A stretch of DNA of 54,893 nucleotides, taken from NCBI GenBank assembly GCA_045536425.1, contig JAZSNN010000021.1:1-54893 (forward strand). The letters run 5' to 3'. This document shows, in pieces, positions 25,507-33,844 of the stretch (position 1 is the first letter of the stretch; each line of letters opens with the position of its first letter). The translations under genes were made by a program, and so were the position numbers. Below the pieces are notes generated by a model that saw only the letters and a program-made list of their open reading frames with translations, was not told the DNA's origin and did no database searches. This DNA comes from UBA11540 sp045536425. Lineage in GTDB: Bacteria; Bacillota; Clostridia; Oscillospirales; Ruminococcaceae.

Positions 25507-27473
25507 ATATAACTACTGCAAAAAGCGCCGGATTCTGCTTTGGTGTCAACAGAGCAGTTGATATGGTTGAAAAGCTGAGCAAAACCGGGGAAAAAATTTG
25601 CACTCTCGGTCCTATTATACACAACGATCAGGTTGTAAAACGTCTTGAAAATGACGGTGTTTTCCCTATCGACAGTATCGACAACATACCCGAAGGCTAT
25701 GCTGTCATCATTCGTTCCCACGGTGTGAGCAAATCGGTTTATCAACTTCTCGAAGAAAAAAACATCCGCTATTTTGATGCCACCTGTCCCTTTGTTTCAA
25801 AAATACATAAAATTGTCGAGGAAAATTCGAACAACGGCAAGACTGTAATAATATGCGGAAACTCAAACCATCCCGAAGTCATAGGTATCAAAGGATACGT
25901 TTCGGGCGAGTGTTTTATCGTTGATTCTGCAGAAGAACTAGAAAAAGCGCTCAATAATTCGCAAAATTCACAAGAAAAAAAGCTTTGTATGGTAGCTCAA
26001 ACAACTTTTAATACAAAAGAATGGTTAAAATGTATTAAAATTCTCAAAAAGTACTATACAAACGCAGAAATTTTTGATACAATATGCAGTGCAACGTCAA
26101 TTAGACAGAACGAGGCAGTTGAATTGTCAAAAAAATGTGATATAATGGTTATTATAGGCGGTAAGCACAGTTCCAACACAAAAAAGTTGGAAGAGGTTTG
26201 TCGACCACACGCAAAAACTGTTTTAGTCGAAACCGCACAAGATCTCAATCTCGATGATTTTCGCGGATTTCAAAGCATCGGTGTCACTGCCGGAGCCTCT
26301 ACTCCGGTTGATATAATTAAGGAGGTACAAAGTACTATGAGTGAAAATTTTATCAAAGAGGATGCAACTTTTGAGGAGTTGTTGGAACAATCCTTCAAAA
26401 GTATATATAACGGGGAGAAGGTAAACGGCCTGGTAGTTAATGTAACACCTACTGAAGTTATTGTTGATATCGGCACAAAACACACCGGTTATGTATTGCT
26501 CAACGAATTGACAGATGATCCTACAGCAAAAGCTGAGGATCTCGTAAAGGTCGGCGACACTATCGAGCTTATGGTTCTCCGTGTTAATGACGGCGAAGGA
26601 ACCGCAATGCTCTCCAAGAAGCGCCTTGAGGCTGAAGCAGGCTACGAAGAAATCGCTGCTGCTGCAGGAACAGACACAGTTTTCGAAGGTCCTGTTGTTG
26701 ACGTTGTAAAGGGCGGCGTACTCGCTCTCGTAAAGGGTGTAAAGGTATTTATCCCTGCATCTCTCGCAACACTTTCCAGAATTGAAGATCTTTCTGTTCT
26801 TCTCAAAACAACTATCAAATTCAAGATTCTCGAAGTTAACCGTGCAAAAAGAAGAGCTCTCGGCTCTGCTAAATCTGTACTTATCGGCGAAAAGAAAGAA
26901 AAAGAAGCTCAGTTCTGGGGCAACATCGAGGTTGGCAAGGTATTCAAAGGCACTGTCAAGTCCCTCACAAGCTACGGCGCATTTGTTGATCTCGGCGGAG
27001 TTGACGGAATGATTCACATTTCCGAGCTTTCTTGGCAGAGAATTAAAAAGCCTTCCGATGTTGTTAAGGTTGGCGATGTTGTTGAAGTTTACGTAAAGGA
27101 TCTCGATGTTGAAAACAAGAAGATCTCTCTCGGATACAAGAAGAACGAAGACAATCCTTGGGAAATCCTCAAATCCAAGTACGAGGTTGGTTCTGTTTGC
27201 ACAGCTAAGATCAACTCTATGACAACATTTGGTGCATTTGCAGAAATCCTTCCTGGAATCGATGGTCTCATCCACATTTCCCAGATTTCCAAAGAAAGAA
27301 TTGCAAAACCCCAGGATGTTCTTTCCGTTGGACAGGAAGTTGAAGTTAAGATCACCGAGCTTGATTTTGACAAGAAGCGCATCAGCCTTTCTATGAAGGC
27401 ACTCATCGAGGATGAACCCGTTGTTGAAACTGTTGAAGAGGCAGAAACCGTCACAGAAGAAGCAGCTGAATAA
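25503..27473 (+). CDS. ispH: IspH fused to ribosomal protein S1
   Basis: This 656-aa protein joins two functions. Residues 1-278 are IspH (HMBPP reductase, last MEP step), with cluster cysteines at 12, 95 and 195 and conserved histidines at 40, 73 and 123. Residues 279-656 carry four S1 RNA-binding repeats (about 302-373, 391-456, 477-546, 561-632) of the S1 protein family, ending in an acidic tail. This fusion is known in Clostridia. Codon choice in the S1 part is visibly more biased than in the IspH part, as expected for a highly expressed ribosomal protein. A strong internal ribosome site at 26319 followed by an in-frame ATG suggests that the S1 part is also made alone. Confidence 0.95.
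   Translation: MNITTAKSAGFCFGVNRAVDMVEKLSKTGEKICTLGPIIHNDQVVKRLENDGVFPIDSIDNIPEGYAVIIRSHGVSKSVYQLLEEKNIRYFDATCPFVSKIHKIVEENSNNGKTVIICGNSNHPEVIGIKGYVSGECFIVDSAEELEKALNNSQNSQEKKLCMVAQTTFNTKEWLKCIKILKKYYTNAEIFDTICSATSIRQNEAVELSKKCDIMVIIGGKHSSNTKKLEEVCRPHAKTVLVETAQDLNLDDFRGFQSIGVTAGASTPVDIIKEVQSTMSENFIKEDATFEELLEQSFKSIYNGEKVNGLVVNVTPTEVIVDIGTKHTGYVLLNELTDDPTAKAEDLVKVGDTIELMVLRVNDGEGTAMLSKKRLEAEAGYEEIAAAAGTDTVFEGPVVDVVKGGVLALVKGVKVFIPASLATLSRIEDLSVLLKTTIKFKILEVNRAKRRALGSAKSVLIGEKKEKEAQFWGNIEVGKVFKGTVKSLTSYGAFVDLGGVDGMIHISELSWQRIKKPSDVVKVGDVVEVYVKDLDVENKKISLGYKKNEDNPWEILKSKYEVGSVCTAKINSMTTFGAFAEILPGIDGLIHISQISKERIAKPQDVLSVGQEVEVKITELDFDKKRISLSMKALIEDEPVVETVEEAETVTEEAAE
26319..26339 (+). promoter_or_regulatory. 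Internal Shine-Dalgarno and ATG for a free S1 protein
   Basis: AAGGAGG (26319-26325) is followed after 11 bases by an in-frame ATG (26337-26339) that encodes Met279 of the fusion, exactly at the IspH/S1 junction. Use of this site would give a 378-aa S1 protein with all four repeats. Confidence 0.65.
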
Positions 27474-27486
27474 TTCTAAAACATTC

Positions 27487-27520
27487 TGAGGTACGGTTTA
27501 TATCCGTACCTCAATTTTTT
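27487..27520 (+). terminator. Terminator after the ispH-rpsA gene
   Basis: A perfect 10-bp stem (27487-27496 with 27504-27513) and a T run follow the stop codon. Confidence 0.88.
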
Positions 27521-27536
27521 TGAAAGAAGGGGTTTT

Positions 27537-28094
27537 ATGTACTACAAACTTAAAGTTGCAGGACTCGAAAGAGACCTTCCCTTGTGTAAAGTAAATGACC
27601 AGCTATATATCGGTGCTTTCGTTATTTTCGGAGACGTTGAGCTCACAGTAAATTCCGCTCGAGAACTCCTTAAAATAGCACCAGAATACGATGTTATGAT
27701 TACTGCAGAGAGTAAAGGTATTCCCCTCTTGTACGAAATGGCAAGACAAGCAGGATGCAATAAATACATTCTTGTCCGTAAGGCTCCAAAGCTTTACATG
27801 AAAGAGGTTGTCGCTACTGAAGTAAAATCCATAACAACCGCAAAAACTCAGACACTCTACCTCGACAGCGAGGATATGGAGTATATGAAAGGCAAGAGAG
27901 TTCTTATCGTAGACGACGTTATCAGTACCGGTGAATCTCTGAGAGCCATCGAAACACTCGTTGAAAAATCAGGAGGTATCGTTGCAGGAAGAATGGCAAT
28001 CCTTGCCGAAGGCGAAGCAAGGGACAGAAAGGATATTCAATATCTTGCATATCTCCCCTTGTTCAACAGCGACGGAACAGAAAAAGAGCTTTAA
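27537..28094 (+). CDS. Adenine phosphoribosyltransferase-like enzyme
   Basis: This 185-aa protein has the type I phosphoribosyltransferase PRPP loop RVLIVDDVISTGESLRA near residue 121 and an upstream AESKGIPLLYEMARQ that matches the adenine phosphoribosyltransferase group. It would make a nucleoside monophosphate from a base and PRPP. It also resembles the PurR/Xpt side of the family, so base specificity is uncertain. The ATG follows AAGGGG. The gene stands alone between two terminators. Confidence 0.8.
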   Translation: MYYKLKVAGLERDLPLCKVNDQLYIGAFVIFGDVELTVNSARELLKIAPEYDVMITAESKGIPLLYEMARQAGCNKYILVRKAPKLYMKEVVATEVKSITTAKTQTLYLDSEDMEYMKGKRVLIVDDVISTGESLRAIETLVEKSGGIVAGRMAILAEGEARDRKDIQYLAYLPLFNSDGTEKEL

Positions 28095-28099
28095 TACAT

Positions 28100-28129
28100 A
28101 AAAAACGACCTCGTTCGAGGTCGTTTTTT
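28100..28129. terminator. Bidirectional terminator
   Basis: A 12- to 14-bp stem with A and T runs at both ends lies between the phosphoribosyltransferase gene and the serpin gene, which converge here. Confidence 0.9.
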
Positions 28130-28132
28130 GCT

Positions 28133-29569
28133 TTATAATGGATTGTTTACCACACCAACAAATAACGGCAAGCCGTCATCAGAGGTGATCACAAAAATAA
28201 AAGGTCTATCTAGAATGAATTCGACTTCCTCTGCAGGTGGCATTACGCTGCCCGTATCCAAGATCACTGTATACGCAGCAGCAACACAGCCCTCTTCGTC
28301 TATCTTTACTCGTGCAGCGTGAAGAGCATCGGATACAGCAATCCCTTCTGCATTTTCCATAAGTGGCGAAAAATCAGCTAAGGATCTATCAAAAACATCA
28401 GTCACACCAAGATTTTTTAATCCGTCGCTCAGGTTAATCTGCGAGGAAACATCAAATTTCGGAACAGATAGATGGACTCTTAATAACTTGTTATTTTCCC
28501 AATCATAAGGATTGCAGATAAATTCCATAGTCTGTGAATCAGCAAGAAGGTCATCTACCGATACATCTTCATCAGGAAGAATAAACCACATACCGCCACT
28601 TCCCCGTAGCTTTTGCTCTACTGCAGAAAATTTGTCACCCCAATAGTATTGACGTGAGTAGTCTTGTTTCATATACTCACAGGTAATATCACCGTTTGTG
28701 GAATGAAAGACGTCTTTGACATTGTTTCGCTCAACAAATACATCCTCCCACTTTGCTCTAAAATATATCGTCGAAGCGAGAGCCAAAACAGTTTCAGGCG
28801 GCATTTCTATGCCTCGAACATAGTTCTCTAAAAGACCACCCGTTTGCTCATTGAGCCAATTTTGGAAGGCTTTGTTGTAGTCGCTTGACCCCATCTCTCC
28901 CCTAAAGGAAGATGCAAAATAGTTTTTCGCTAGGCTATCTAGGGTGTTTTTCTTGTACTCAATATTTTCGTTCAGCCAAAGCGAGTTTGCAAATATGCTA
29001 GTCACTCGCCCATCATCGCAGTAGTTCGCGTTCCATATTGCATTTGCTTGTTTTCTCAAGGTTTCTACGCTATCAACATCCAAAAGTTCAAGGATCTGTG
29101 TCCTACTATTGCCGTCAGCGGTTTCAGCCAACATACAAAGCGCCATATAGAGATTTATGGGCGAATAGACCCTGTTTTCGTGCTCAGCACCTGATAAAAA
29201 CTCATTTATACTTTTTGAAAAGAAGTAATCAAGGTCATCGCCATATCCATAATATTGGTCTTTTATCTCGCGTTTTTCTTCATTCCACGCGTCGAATAAC
29301 TCTTTATACGTTTCCCAATCCAACTCTAACATTTCGGGGCATTGTAATCTTTCGGGATACTCTGCCTCGGAAATCGCATAGGCATTTACCGGCAGAGAAA
29401 GCGGTGTGTGGAAAATGAAGTTTGCTGTTATTGCGATTGCCAGCATTGCCGCAACGGTTGAGACCCATTTTATGACCGTGATTTTTTTGTTGTTTTTACT
29501 GTTTTTTGCCTCTTTTACAAAACTGTCGTCTATCATTCCAATTGCGTCCTGTAGTTTTTCTCGTTTCAT
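28133..29569 (-). CDS. Membrane-anchored serpin with cytoplasmic N-terminal segment
   Basis: This 478-aa protein has a short cytoplasmic part (1-30), one transmembrane helix (about 31-54) and an external serpin domain (about 113-478). The N-terminal pattern LQDAIGMIDDSFVKEA is like short segments found on clostridial proteins encoded beside ECF sigma factors. The reactive-loop hinge EEGCVAAAYT follows the inhibitory serpin pattern apart from Cys at P14; counting from Gly427 puts P1-P1' at about Ser441-Val442. The C-terminal FIFVITSDDGLPLFVGVVNNP is the classic serpin end. The start at 29569 overlaps the sigma gene stop by 4 bp (ATGA) and has AGGAG upstream. It probably inhibits a serine or cysteine protease outside the cell, and its N-terminal part may hold the sigma factor. 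Confidence 0.88.
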   Translation of the reverse strand: MKREKLQDAIGMIDDSFVKEAKNSKNNKKITVIKWVSTVAAMLAIAITANFIFHTPLSLPVNAYAISEAEYPERLQCPEMLELDWETYKELFDAWNEEKREIKDQYYGYGDDLDYFFSKSINEFLSGAEHENRVYSPINLYMALCMLAETADGNSRTQILELLDVDSVETLRKQANAIWNANYCDDGRVTSIFANSLWLNENIEYKKNTLDSLAKNYFASSFRGEMGSSDYNKAFQNWLNEQTGGLLENYVRGIEMPPETVLALASTIYFRAKWEDVFVERNNVKDVFHSTNGDITCEYMKQDYSRQYYWGDKFSAVEQKLRGSGGMWFILPDEDVSVDDLLADSQTMEFICNPYDWENNKLLRVHLSVPKFDVSSQINLSDGLKNLGVTDVFDRSLADFSPLMENAEGIAVSDALHAARVKIDEEGCVAAAYTVILDTGSVMPPAEEVEFILDRPFIFVITSDDGLPLFVGVVNNPL

Positions 29570-30126
29570 AGGTATACTCCTTTCGTTTCCAAAAGTTTCA
29601 AAAGTTTTTGGCGAGAGCGAAGAAGCGACATTTTCACCCTGCTTTGACCAAAGCCAAACTGTTTGCAGATATCCGAAATTGAATCGTGGTACCAATATCT
29701 ACAGACAAAAATCTTTCTTTCGGTTTCGGGCAAGGTGTGCAAAAAGGTGTTTATTATCGCCGAAAGTTCTCTGGCAGACATTTCATCTTCAACGCTGTTT
29801 GTATCGGGGATGCACTCCGAAAGTTCATCGAGCACCAAAGCCACTTCCCCGCCGCCACGCTTTTGTGCAGTGACTTCCCGCCATTTTTTGAGTGACAGAT
29901 TTCGCGCTATCTTTCCGAGAAACGCAGATAAAATCTGCGGTCTATGCGGCGGAACACTGTTCCAAACGCTGAGATAGACGTCGTTGAGGACCTCGTTTGA
30001 ATCCTCGTTATTCTCAAGGATATTATTGACCACGCGATAGCAGTATGCTCCGTATTTTTCTTTAAGTTTTTCAAGCGCAGTTTCATCGCGTTGCCACAAC
30101 AAATCTACTATTTTGCCGTCTTCCAT
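29566..30126 (-). CDS. ECF-type RNA polymerase sigma factor
   Basis: This 186-aa sigma-70 family protein has region 2 (about residues 20-85, with DSNEVLNDVYLSVWNSVP) and region 4 (about 125-180, with LPETERKIFVCRYWYHDSISDICKQFGFGQSRVKMSLLRSR in outline). The group is the ECF type, which normally answers to a membrane partner. The ATG at 30126 was chosen because GGAGGG precedes it. Its stop overlaps the serpin start by 4 bp, so the serpin is probably its partner or main target. Target promoters are unknown. Confidence 0.92.
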   Translation of the reverse strand: MEDGKIVDLLWQRDETALEKLKEKYGAYCYRVVNNILENNEDSNEVLNDVYLSVWNSVPPHRPQILSAFLGKIARNLSLKKWREVTAQKRGGGEVALVLDELSECIPDTNSVEDEMSARELSAIINTFLHTLPETERKIFVCRYWYHDSISDICKQFGFGQSRVKMSLLRSRQKLLKLLETKGVYL

Positions 30127-30195
30127 GCTCTCCCTCCTTTTTAAAAGGCCTTTCAACTATATAGTACCGTTTAAAAATAAAAGGTCACAAAAAAA

Positions 30196-30224
30196 TTTCG
30201 CAACAACTTTTGGTTGTTGCGAAA
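30196..30224 (-). terminator. Terminator of the sortase gene
   Basis: A 12-bp stem (30196-30207 with 30213-30224) follows the sortase stop and ends in a T run on the minus strand. It lies before the sigma factor gene on the same strand. Confidence 0.88.
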
Positions 30225-30234
30225 CATCAATTTT

Positions 30235-31152
30235 TTATCTATTACCTGTATACCAAGTAGGACGAAGCGGATCGGGGTTATCAGTAGGTGCGCCAAAGCT
30301 TTCCAGCGACTCATTATCTCTGAGCATACGCGCCATAACAACAAATCTCTGCTTGTCGTGGTTTCCAAGTCTTCTTGTACATGTAGACAATGTAAGAATC
30401 TTATCACTGAGTCTAACGTCTACGTCGTAGATATGCTCACTGCGCTGAATTGCGCCGTTGATAACGCCCATAAAGTCTACGTCAGAGGGCTCTTCGCCAA
30501 TGTAATAGAACTCGTTGGGGTCTACGTAGAATGCTGCAAAAATGACCCAAGTAATGTCATCCTCTTCTGTCACGAAGGAAACTGTAGGAGTTTTCTTCGC
30601 AAACTCGAGGTCGCTAAACATCATAAGCTGTGCAAACATTACGTCACGCACGTCGTTCATACGAACATCAGCTCCGTTTTTCTCGATGTTTGTCCAGTTG
30701 TGTCCATAGAGAATAGTGTTTCTGTTGAGTTCTTCTCTAGAGCCGATTGTGTTGTAGTCATCAGCGAAGATAACACCGTTTTTACTGGATTTCTTGTAAA
30801 GGTCTCTAGCCTCGTAGTATTTGTTGAGCAAGGTAAAGTCGTTAGATTTTCCGTCGGGATCTTGAAGAACGGGATAATCGATGTTAGTTCCCTCGATCTT
30901 TATCCAACCTACAACGTCGGAGTTGATTGCGTTTGCTTCTGCAATCTTTGTTGCCACGTCACCGGAAGGAGTGATAACGTCTCCCATTCCGCCGGGTTGC
31001 TGAATGACGACATCTTCAGAAGAAGTATCTTCGGAAGCATCCTGAGAAGGAATATTGGAGCTTGTGTCACTCGAGACATTGCAAGCCGCAAAAGAAAGGA
31101 GCATTGCAAGACAAAGAGCAAGAGAAATAAGCTTTATAGTCAAATTACTCAT
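30235..31152 (-). CDS. Class B sortase with lipoprotein-like signal
   Basis: This protein (305 aa) has a class B sortase domain with the catalytic His in TILYGHNWTN, the Cys in LTLSTCTRR and the Arg in QRFVVMARM. Sortases cut a sorting signal and link the protein to the cell wall. The N-terminus ends in LLSFAAC-N, a lipobox, so the enzyme may be lipid-anchored and not held by a plain signal anchor. A Ser-, Asp- and Glu-rich linker follows. The ATG at 31152 has AAGGTG upstream. The gene has its own promoter and terminator. No protein with a recognisable sorting motif lies in the window. Confidence 0.88.
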   Translation of the reverse strand: MSNLTIKLISLALCLAMLLSFAACNVSSDTSSNIPSQDASEDTSSEDVVIQQPGGMGDVITPSGDVATKIAEANAINSDVVGWIKIEGTNIDYPVLQDPDGKSNDFTLLNKYYEARDLYKKSSKNGVIFADDYNTIGSREELNRNTILYGHNWTNIEKNGADVRMNDVRDVMFAQLMMFSDLEFAKKTPTVSFVTEEDDITWVIFAAFYVDPNEFYYIGEEPSDVDFMGVINGAIQRSEHIYDVDVRLSDKILTLSTCTRRLGNHDKQRFVVMARMLRDNESLESFGAPTDNPDPLRPTWYTGNR

Positions 31153-31186
31153 AAACATATCACCTTTCGAATAAAATACTAGATTC

Positions 31187-31215
31187 ATTATAAACCATTT
31201 TATCCAAACCGTCAA
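31187..31215 (-). promoter_or_regulatory. Sigma-A promoter of the sortase gene
   Basis: On the minus strand TTGACG (31215-31210), a 17-bp spacer and TATAAT (31192-31187) lie about 35 bp upstream of the start codon. Confidence 0.82.
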
Positions 31216-31235
31216 CATTAAAAACTAAGTTTTAA

Positions 31236-32438
31236 TCATTCGTTCACATTCTGTATTATCGGCTTTTGTGTATAATCAAATCCCGCCGTCACAGAAAGCG
31301 AGGACGCCAAAAAGAAATTGTCCGTGCATCTAGCTTCAGTCTGTGCGAAGATTTTGCAGATTTCGTTTTCTTTTTCAAGAGCCGCAAGAGAAACAGAAAC
31401 AGGCAAAGACGAGGTTTTTTTCATCTTTGAAAGCACCTCTGCACCCCGTTCATTGAAGCCTAAAACACGGATATACGGCGGGTCGTTTGCCGCTATTTCT
31501 GAAGTTATATCGTTGAGCGCACAGCAAATAATTCTGCGTATCCTCGACATCGTATATCGTTTGCTCTTTATTTCCGCCAGCAGTTCTTCAAAGCTGTTAG
31601 AATTTGCCGCAGCTTTCTTTATTTTGTTTTCTATACCCTCTGAAACATCAGAAAGCTTTGCGATTTGTTCAGGGGTCATAGTTCTGAGCTTGAAAATTAG
31701 TATTTTAAAGAGATTATTTATGTCAAAAACTGCATTTTTTTCATAAATTTCCCGTTTATAATCCTCTAAAGCATTGAAAGGCAAAAAGTTTTGTGGTATA
31801 ATATTTGATTGTGTAAGGATGCAGTATCTTATATATGATGCACTTGCAAACCTGCCGTTTGACTCGTCGGCATCGTGAGAAACCCCTTCACGCTTTATGG
31901 CGCAGATTTCAATATCGCTATCTAAAAGATTTTTTATATATTCCACTGCCAAGGTGTCGTTCGGAGTTGAAAGGATTTTTCCCACTTCGCCACCAAACAT
32001 CTCTTCGACGGCAAGGCTTCGTGATTTTACAAAAGAGTTTCCTTCTTCGAGGTGCTTTTTAATAAGATGGTCGCAGGAGTTTGAATTTAGTGCTTCGACC
32101 GCTCTTCTGAGCAGTTTTTCGTCTGCACATTCACTGCCAAAGCTCAGCATATTCACACAGCCTGTCGCCTTGATGATACCGACTGCACCTCTCGCAAAGG
32201 TTTCGGCATTTCCAAGCGCATAGGGGGACGGAAGCTCCAGCATCAAATCGACACCGTTTTTGAGCGCCGCGAGGGTTCTCGTTCTTTTTTCGAACAGGGC
32301 AACATCGCCTCTTTGTACAAAGTTTGGACTCATAACCGCAACTACGTGAGTTGCCCCTTGTTTGCGTGTTTCTTCTATATGAAATTTGTGCCCGTTGTGA
32401 AACGGATTGTATTCTGCAACAATACCCGCAACCTTCAC
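31236..32438 (-). CDS. tmcAL: tRNA(Met) cytidine acetate ligase TmcAL
   Basis: This 400-aa enzyme of the YlbM/TmcAL family acetylates the wobble cytidine of elongator tRNA-Met with acetate and ATP. The N-terminal nucleotidyltransferase motif VAEYNPFHNGHKFHI and the following MSPNFVQRGD and ELPSPYA segments are diagnostic. The start is GTG with GGGGTG upstream. It is divergent from ackA, and both enzymes use acetate, although this may be chance. Confidence 0.93.
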   Translation of the reverse strand: MKVAGIVAEYNPFHNGHKFHIEETRKQGATHVVAVMSPNFVQRGDVALFEKRTRTLAALKNGVDLMLELPSPYALGNAETFARGAVGIIKATGCVNMLSFGSECADEKLLRRAVEALNSNSCDHLIKKHLEEGNSFVKSRSLAVEEMFGGEVGKILSTPNDTLAVEYIKNLLDSDIEICAIKREGVSHDADESNGRFASASYIRYCILTQSNIIPQNFLPFNALEDYKREIYEKNAVFDINNLFKILIFKLRTMTPEQIAKLSDVSEGIENKIKKAAANSNSFEELLAEIKSKRYTMSRIRRIICCALNDITSEIAANDPPYIRVLGFNERGAEVLSKMKKTSSLPVSVSLAALEKENEICKIFAQTEARCTDNFFLASSLSVTAGFDYTQKPIIQNVNE

Positions 32439-32527
32439 GCAAACACCCCTTTTTCTCAGTTTATTAACATTGTATCACAAATGCAATAAATATAAAAGAT
32501 AAATATTTAGATTTGGAGGAATTTTAA

Positions 32528-33727
32528 ATGAAAATTCTCGTTGTAAACGCAGGAAGCTCTTCTCTCAAGTATCAGCTCATTGATATGGCAAACGACAAGC
32601 TTCTCGCTAAAGGTCTTTGCGACAGAATCGGTATCGCAGGCGGAAACTTCAAGCACAAGGTTGAAGGCCGCGAGGATTACAAGCTTGACGTACAGATGGC
32701 TAACCACGAAGAAGCTATCAAGCTTGTTATCGATACTCTTGTCAGCAAAGAAAACGGTGTCATCGATTCTATGAGCGAAATAGCTGCTGTTGGACACCGC
32801 GTTCTTCACGGTGGAGAAAAGTTCTCCGGTTCCGTTATCATCAACGAAAAGGTTATCGAAGCTATTGAGGAATGCTGTGAGCTCGGCCCCTTGCACAACC
32901 CTGCAAACCTTACCGGTATCAGAGCTTGTGAAGAAATTATGGGCAAGGACGTTCCCCAGGTTTCAGTATTTGATACAGGATTCCATCAGACAATGCCTGA
33001 CTACGCATATATGTACGCTCTCCCCTATGAGTATTACGAGAAGTACAAGATCCGCCGTTACGGCTTCCACGGAACTTCTCACCGCTACGTAAGCATGCGT
33101 GCCGCTGCTTTCCTTGGAAAAGACCCCAAGGATCTCAAGATTATCACCTGCCATCTCGGAAACGGCTCCTCTATCGCTGCTGTACAGAATGGTAAGTGCC
33201 TTGATACAACAATGGGTGTTACTCCTCTCGAGGGCATTATGATGGGTACACGTTGCGGATCTATCGACCCCGCCATCATTCCTCTTCTTATGGAGAAGGA
33301 AAACCTCTCTCCCAAGGAAATCGACACTATTCTCAACAAGAAGTCCGGTATCCTCGGTGTTTCTCAGAAAACAAGCGATAACAGAGATATTGAGCAAGGC
33401 ACAAACAACGGTGATCCCAGATGCATCCTCATCACAAATATGCTCTGCCATCAGCTGACAAAATACGTTGGCGGTTTCGCTGCTGCAATGGGCGGTGTTG
33501 ATGCGGTAGTATTCACAGGCGGTATCGGTGAGAACAACCCTGCTTATAGAACATACGTTGCTGAAAAGCTCGCATTTATGGGCGTATCCATCGACGAAGA
33601 AAAGAACCACGTTCGCGGACAGGAAATAGATTTCTCTACTCCCGAATCCAAGGTCAGATTCCTTGTTATCCCCACAAACGAAGAGCTTATGATTGCTATG
33701 GACACATACGAGCTCGTAAAAAAATAA
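32528..33727 (+). CDS. ackA: Acetate kinase
   Basis: This 399-aa enzyme makes ATP from acetyl phosphate, the last step of acetate fermentation. It has the N-terminal VVNAGSSSLKYQL, the RRYGFHGTSH segment, the HLGNGSSIAA phosphate loop, and the FTGGIGENN motif near the C-terminus. Codon use is strongly biased, consistent with high expression. GGAGG precedes the ATG, and a long terminator follows. The usual partner gene pta is not in the window. Confidence 0.97.
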   Translation: MKILVVNAGSSSLKYQLIDMANDKLLAKGLCDRIGIAGGNFKHKVEGREDYKLDVQMANHEEAIKLVIDTLVSKENGVIDSMSEIAAVGHRVLHGGEKFSGSVIINEKVIEAIEECCELGPLHNPANLTGIRACEEIMGKDVPQVSVFDTGFHQTMPDYAYMYALPYEYYEKYKIRRYGFHGTSHRYVSMRAAAFLGKDPKDLKIITCHLGNGSSIAAVQNGKCLDTTMGVTPLEGIMMGTRCGSIDPAIIPLLMEKENLSPKEIDTILNKKSGILGVSQKTSDNRDIEQGTNNGDPRCILITNMLCHQLTKYVGGFAAAMGGVDAVVFTGGIGENNPAYRTYVAEKLAFMGVSIDEEKNHVRGQEIDFSTPESKVRFLVIPTNEELMIAMDTYELVKK

Positions 33728-33738
33728 TTGCAAATGAT

Positions 33739-33778
33739 AAAATGACCTGCGGTCTAATTTTAGACTGCAGGTCATTTT
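33739..33778. terminator. Terminator of ackA
   Basis: An 18-bp stem with one G-U pair (33739-33756 with 33761-33778) and a T run starts 11 bases after the stop codon. Confidence 0.9.
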
Positions 33779-33807
33779 TTGTTGTAAAACAACAAGGTTC
33801 TCGGGTA

Positions 33808-33840
33808 CTCACCCGCATTTTTAATGCGATGGTGGGTGAG
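33808..33840. repeat. Compact two-part hairpin downstream of the beta-helix gene
   Basis: Outer arms CTCACCC/GGGTGAG (33808-33814 with 33834-33840) enclose inner arms GCATT/AATGC (33815-33819 with 33823-33827). A smaller hairpin, TTGTTG/CAACAA, lies at 33779-33795. The larger structure follows the stop of the beta-helix gene on the minus strand but has no T run, so it may be a weak or factor-dependent 3' end. Confidence 0.45.
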
Positions 33841-33844
33841 GTTC

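Noticed and set aside
26223..27275. A 350-aa open frame antisense to the S1 domains
   Set aside because: It has low-complexity composition, no family and no start signal, and it lies opposite a highly expressed gene.
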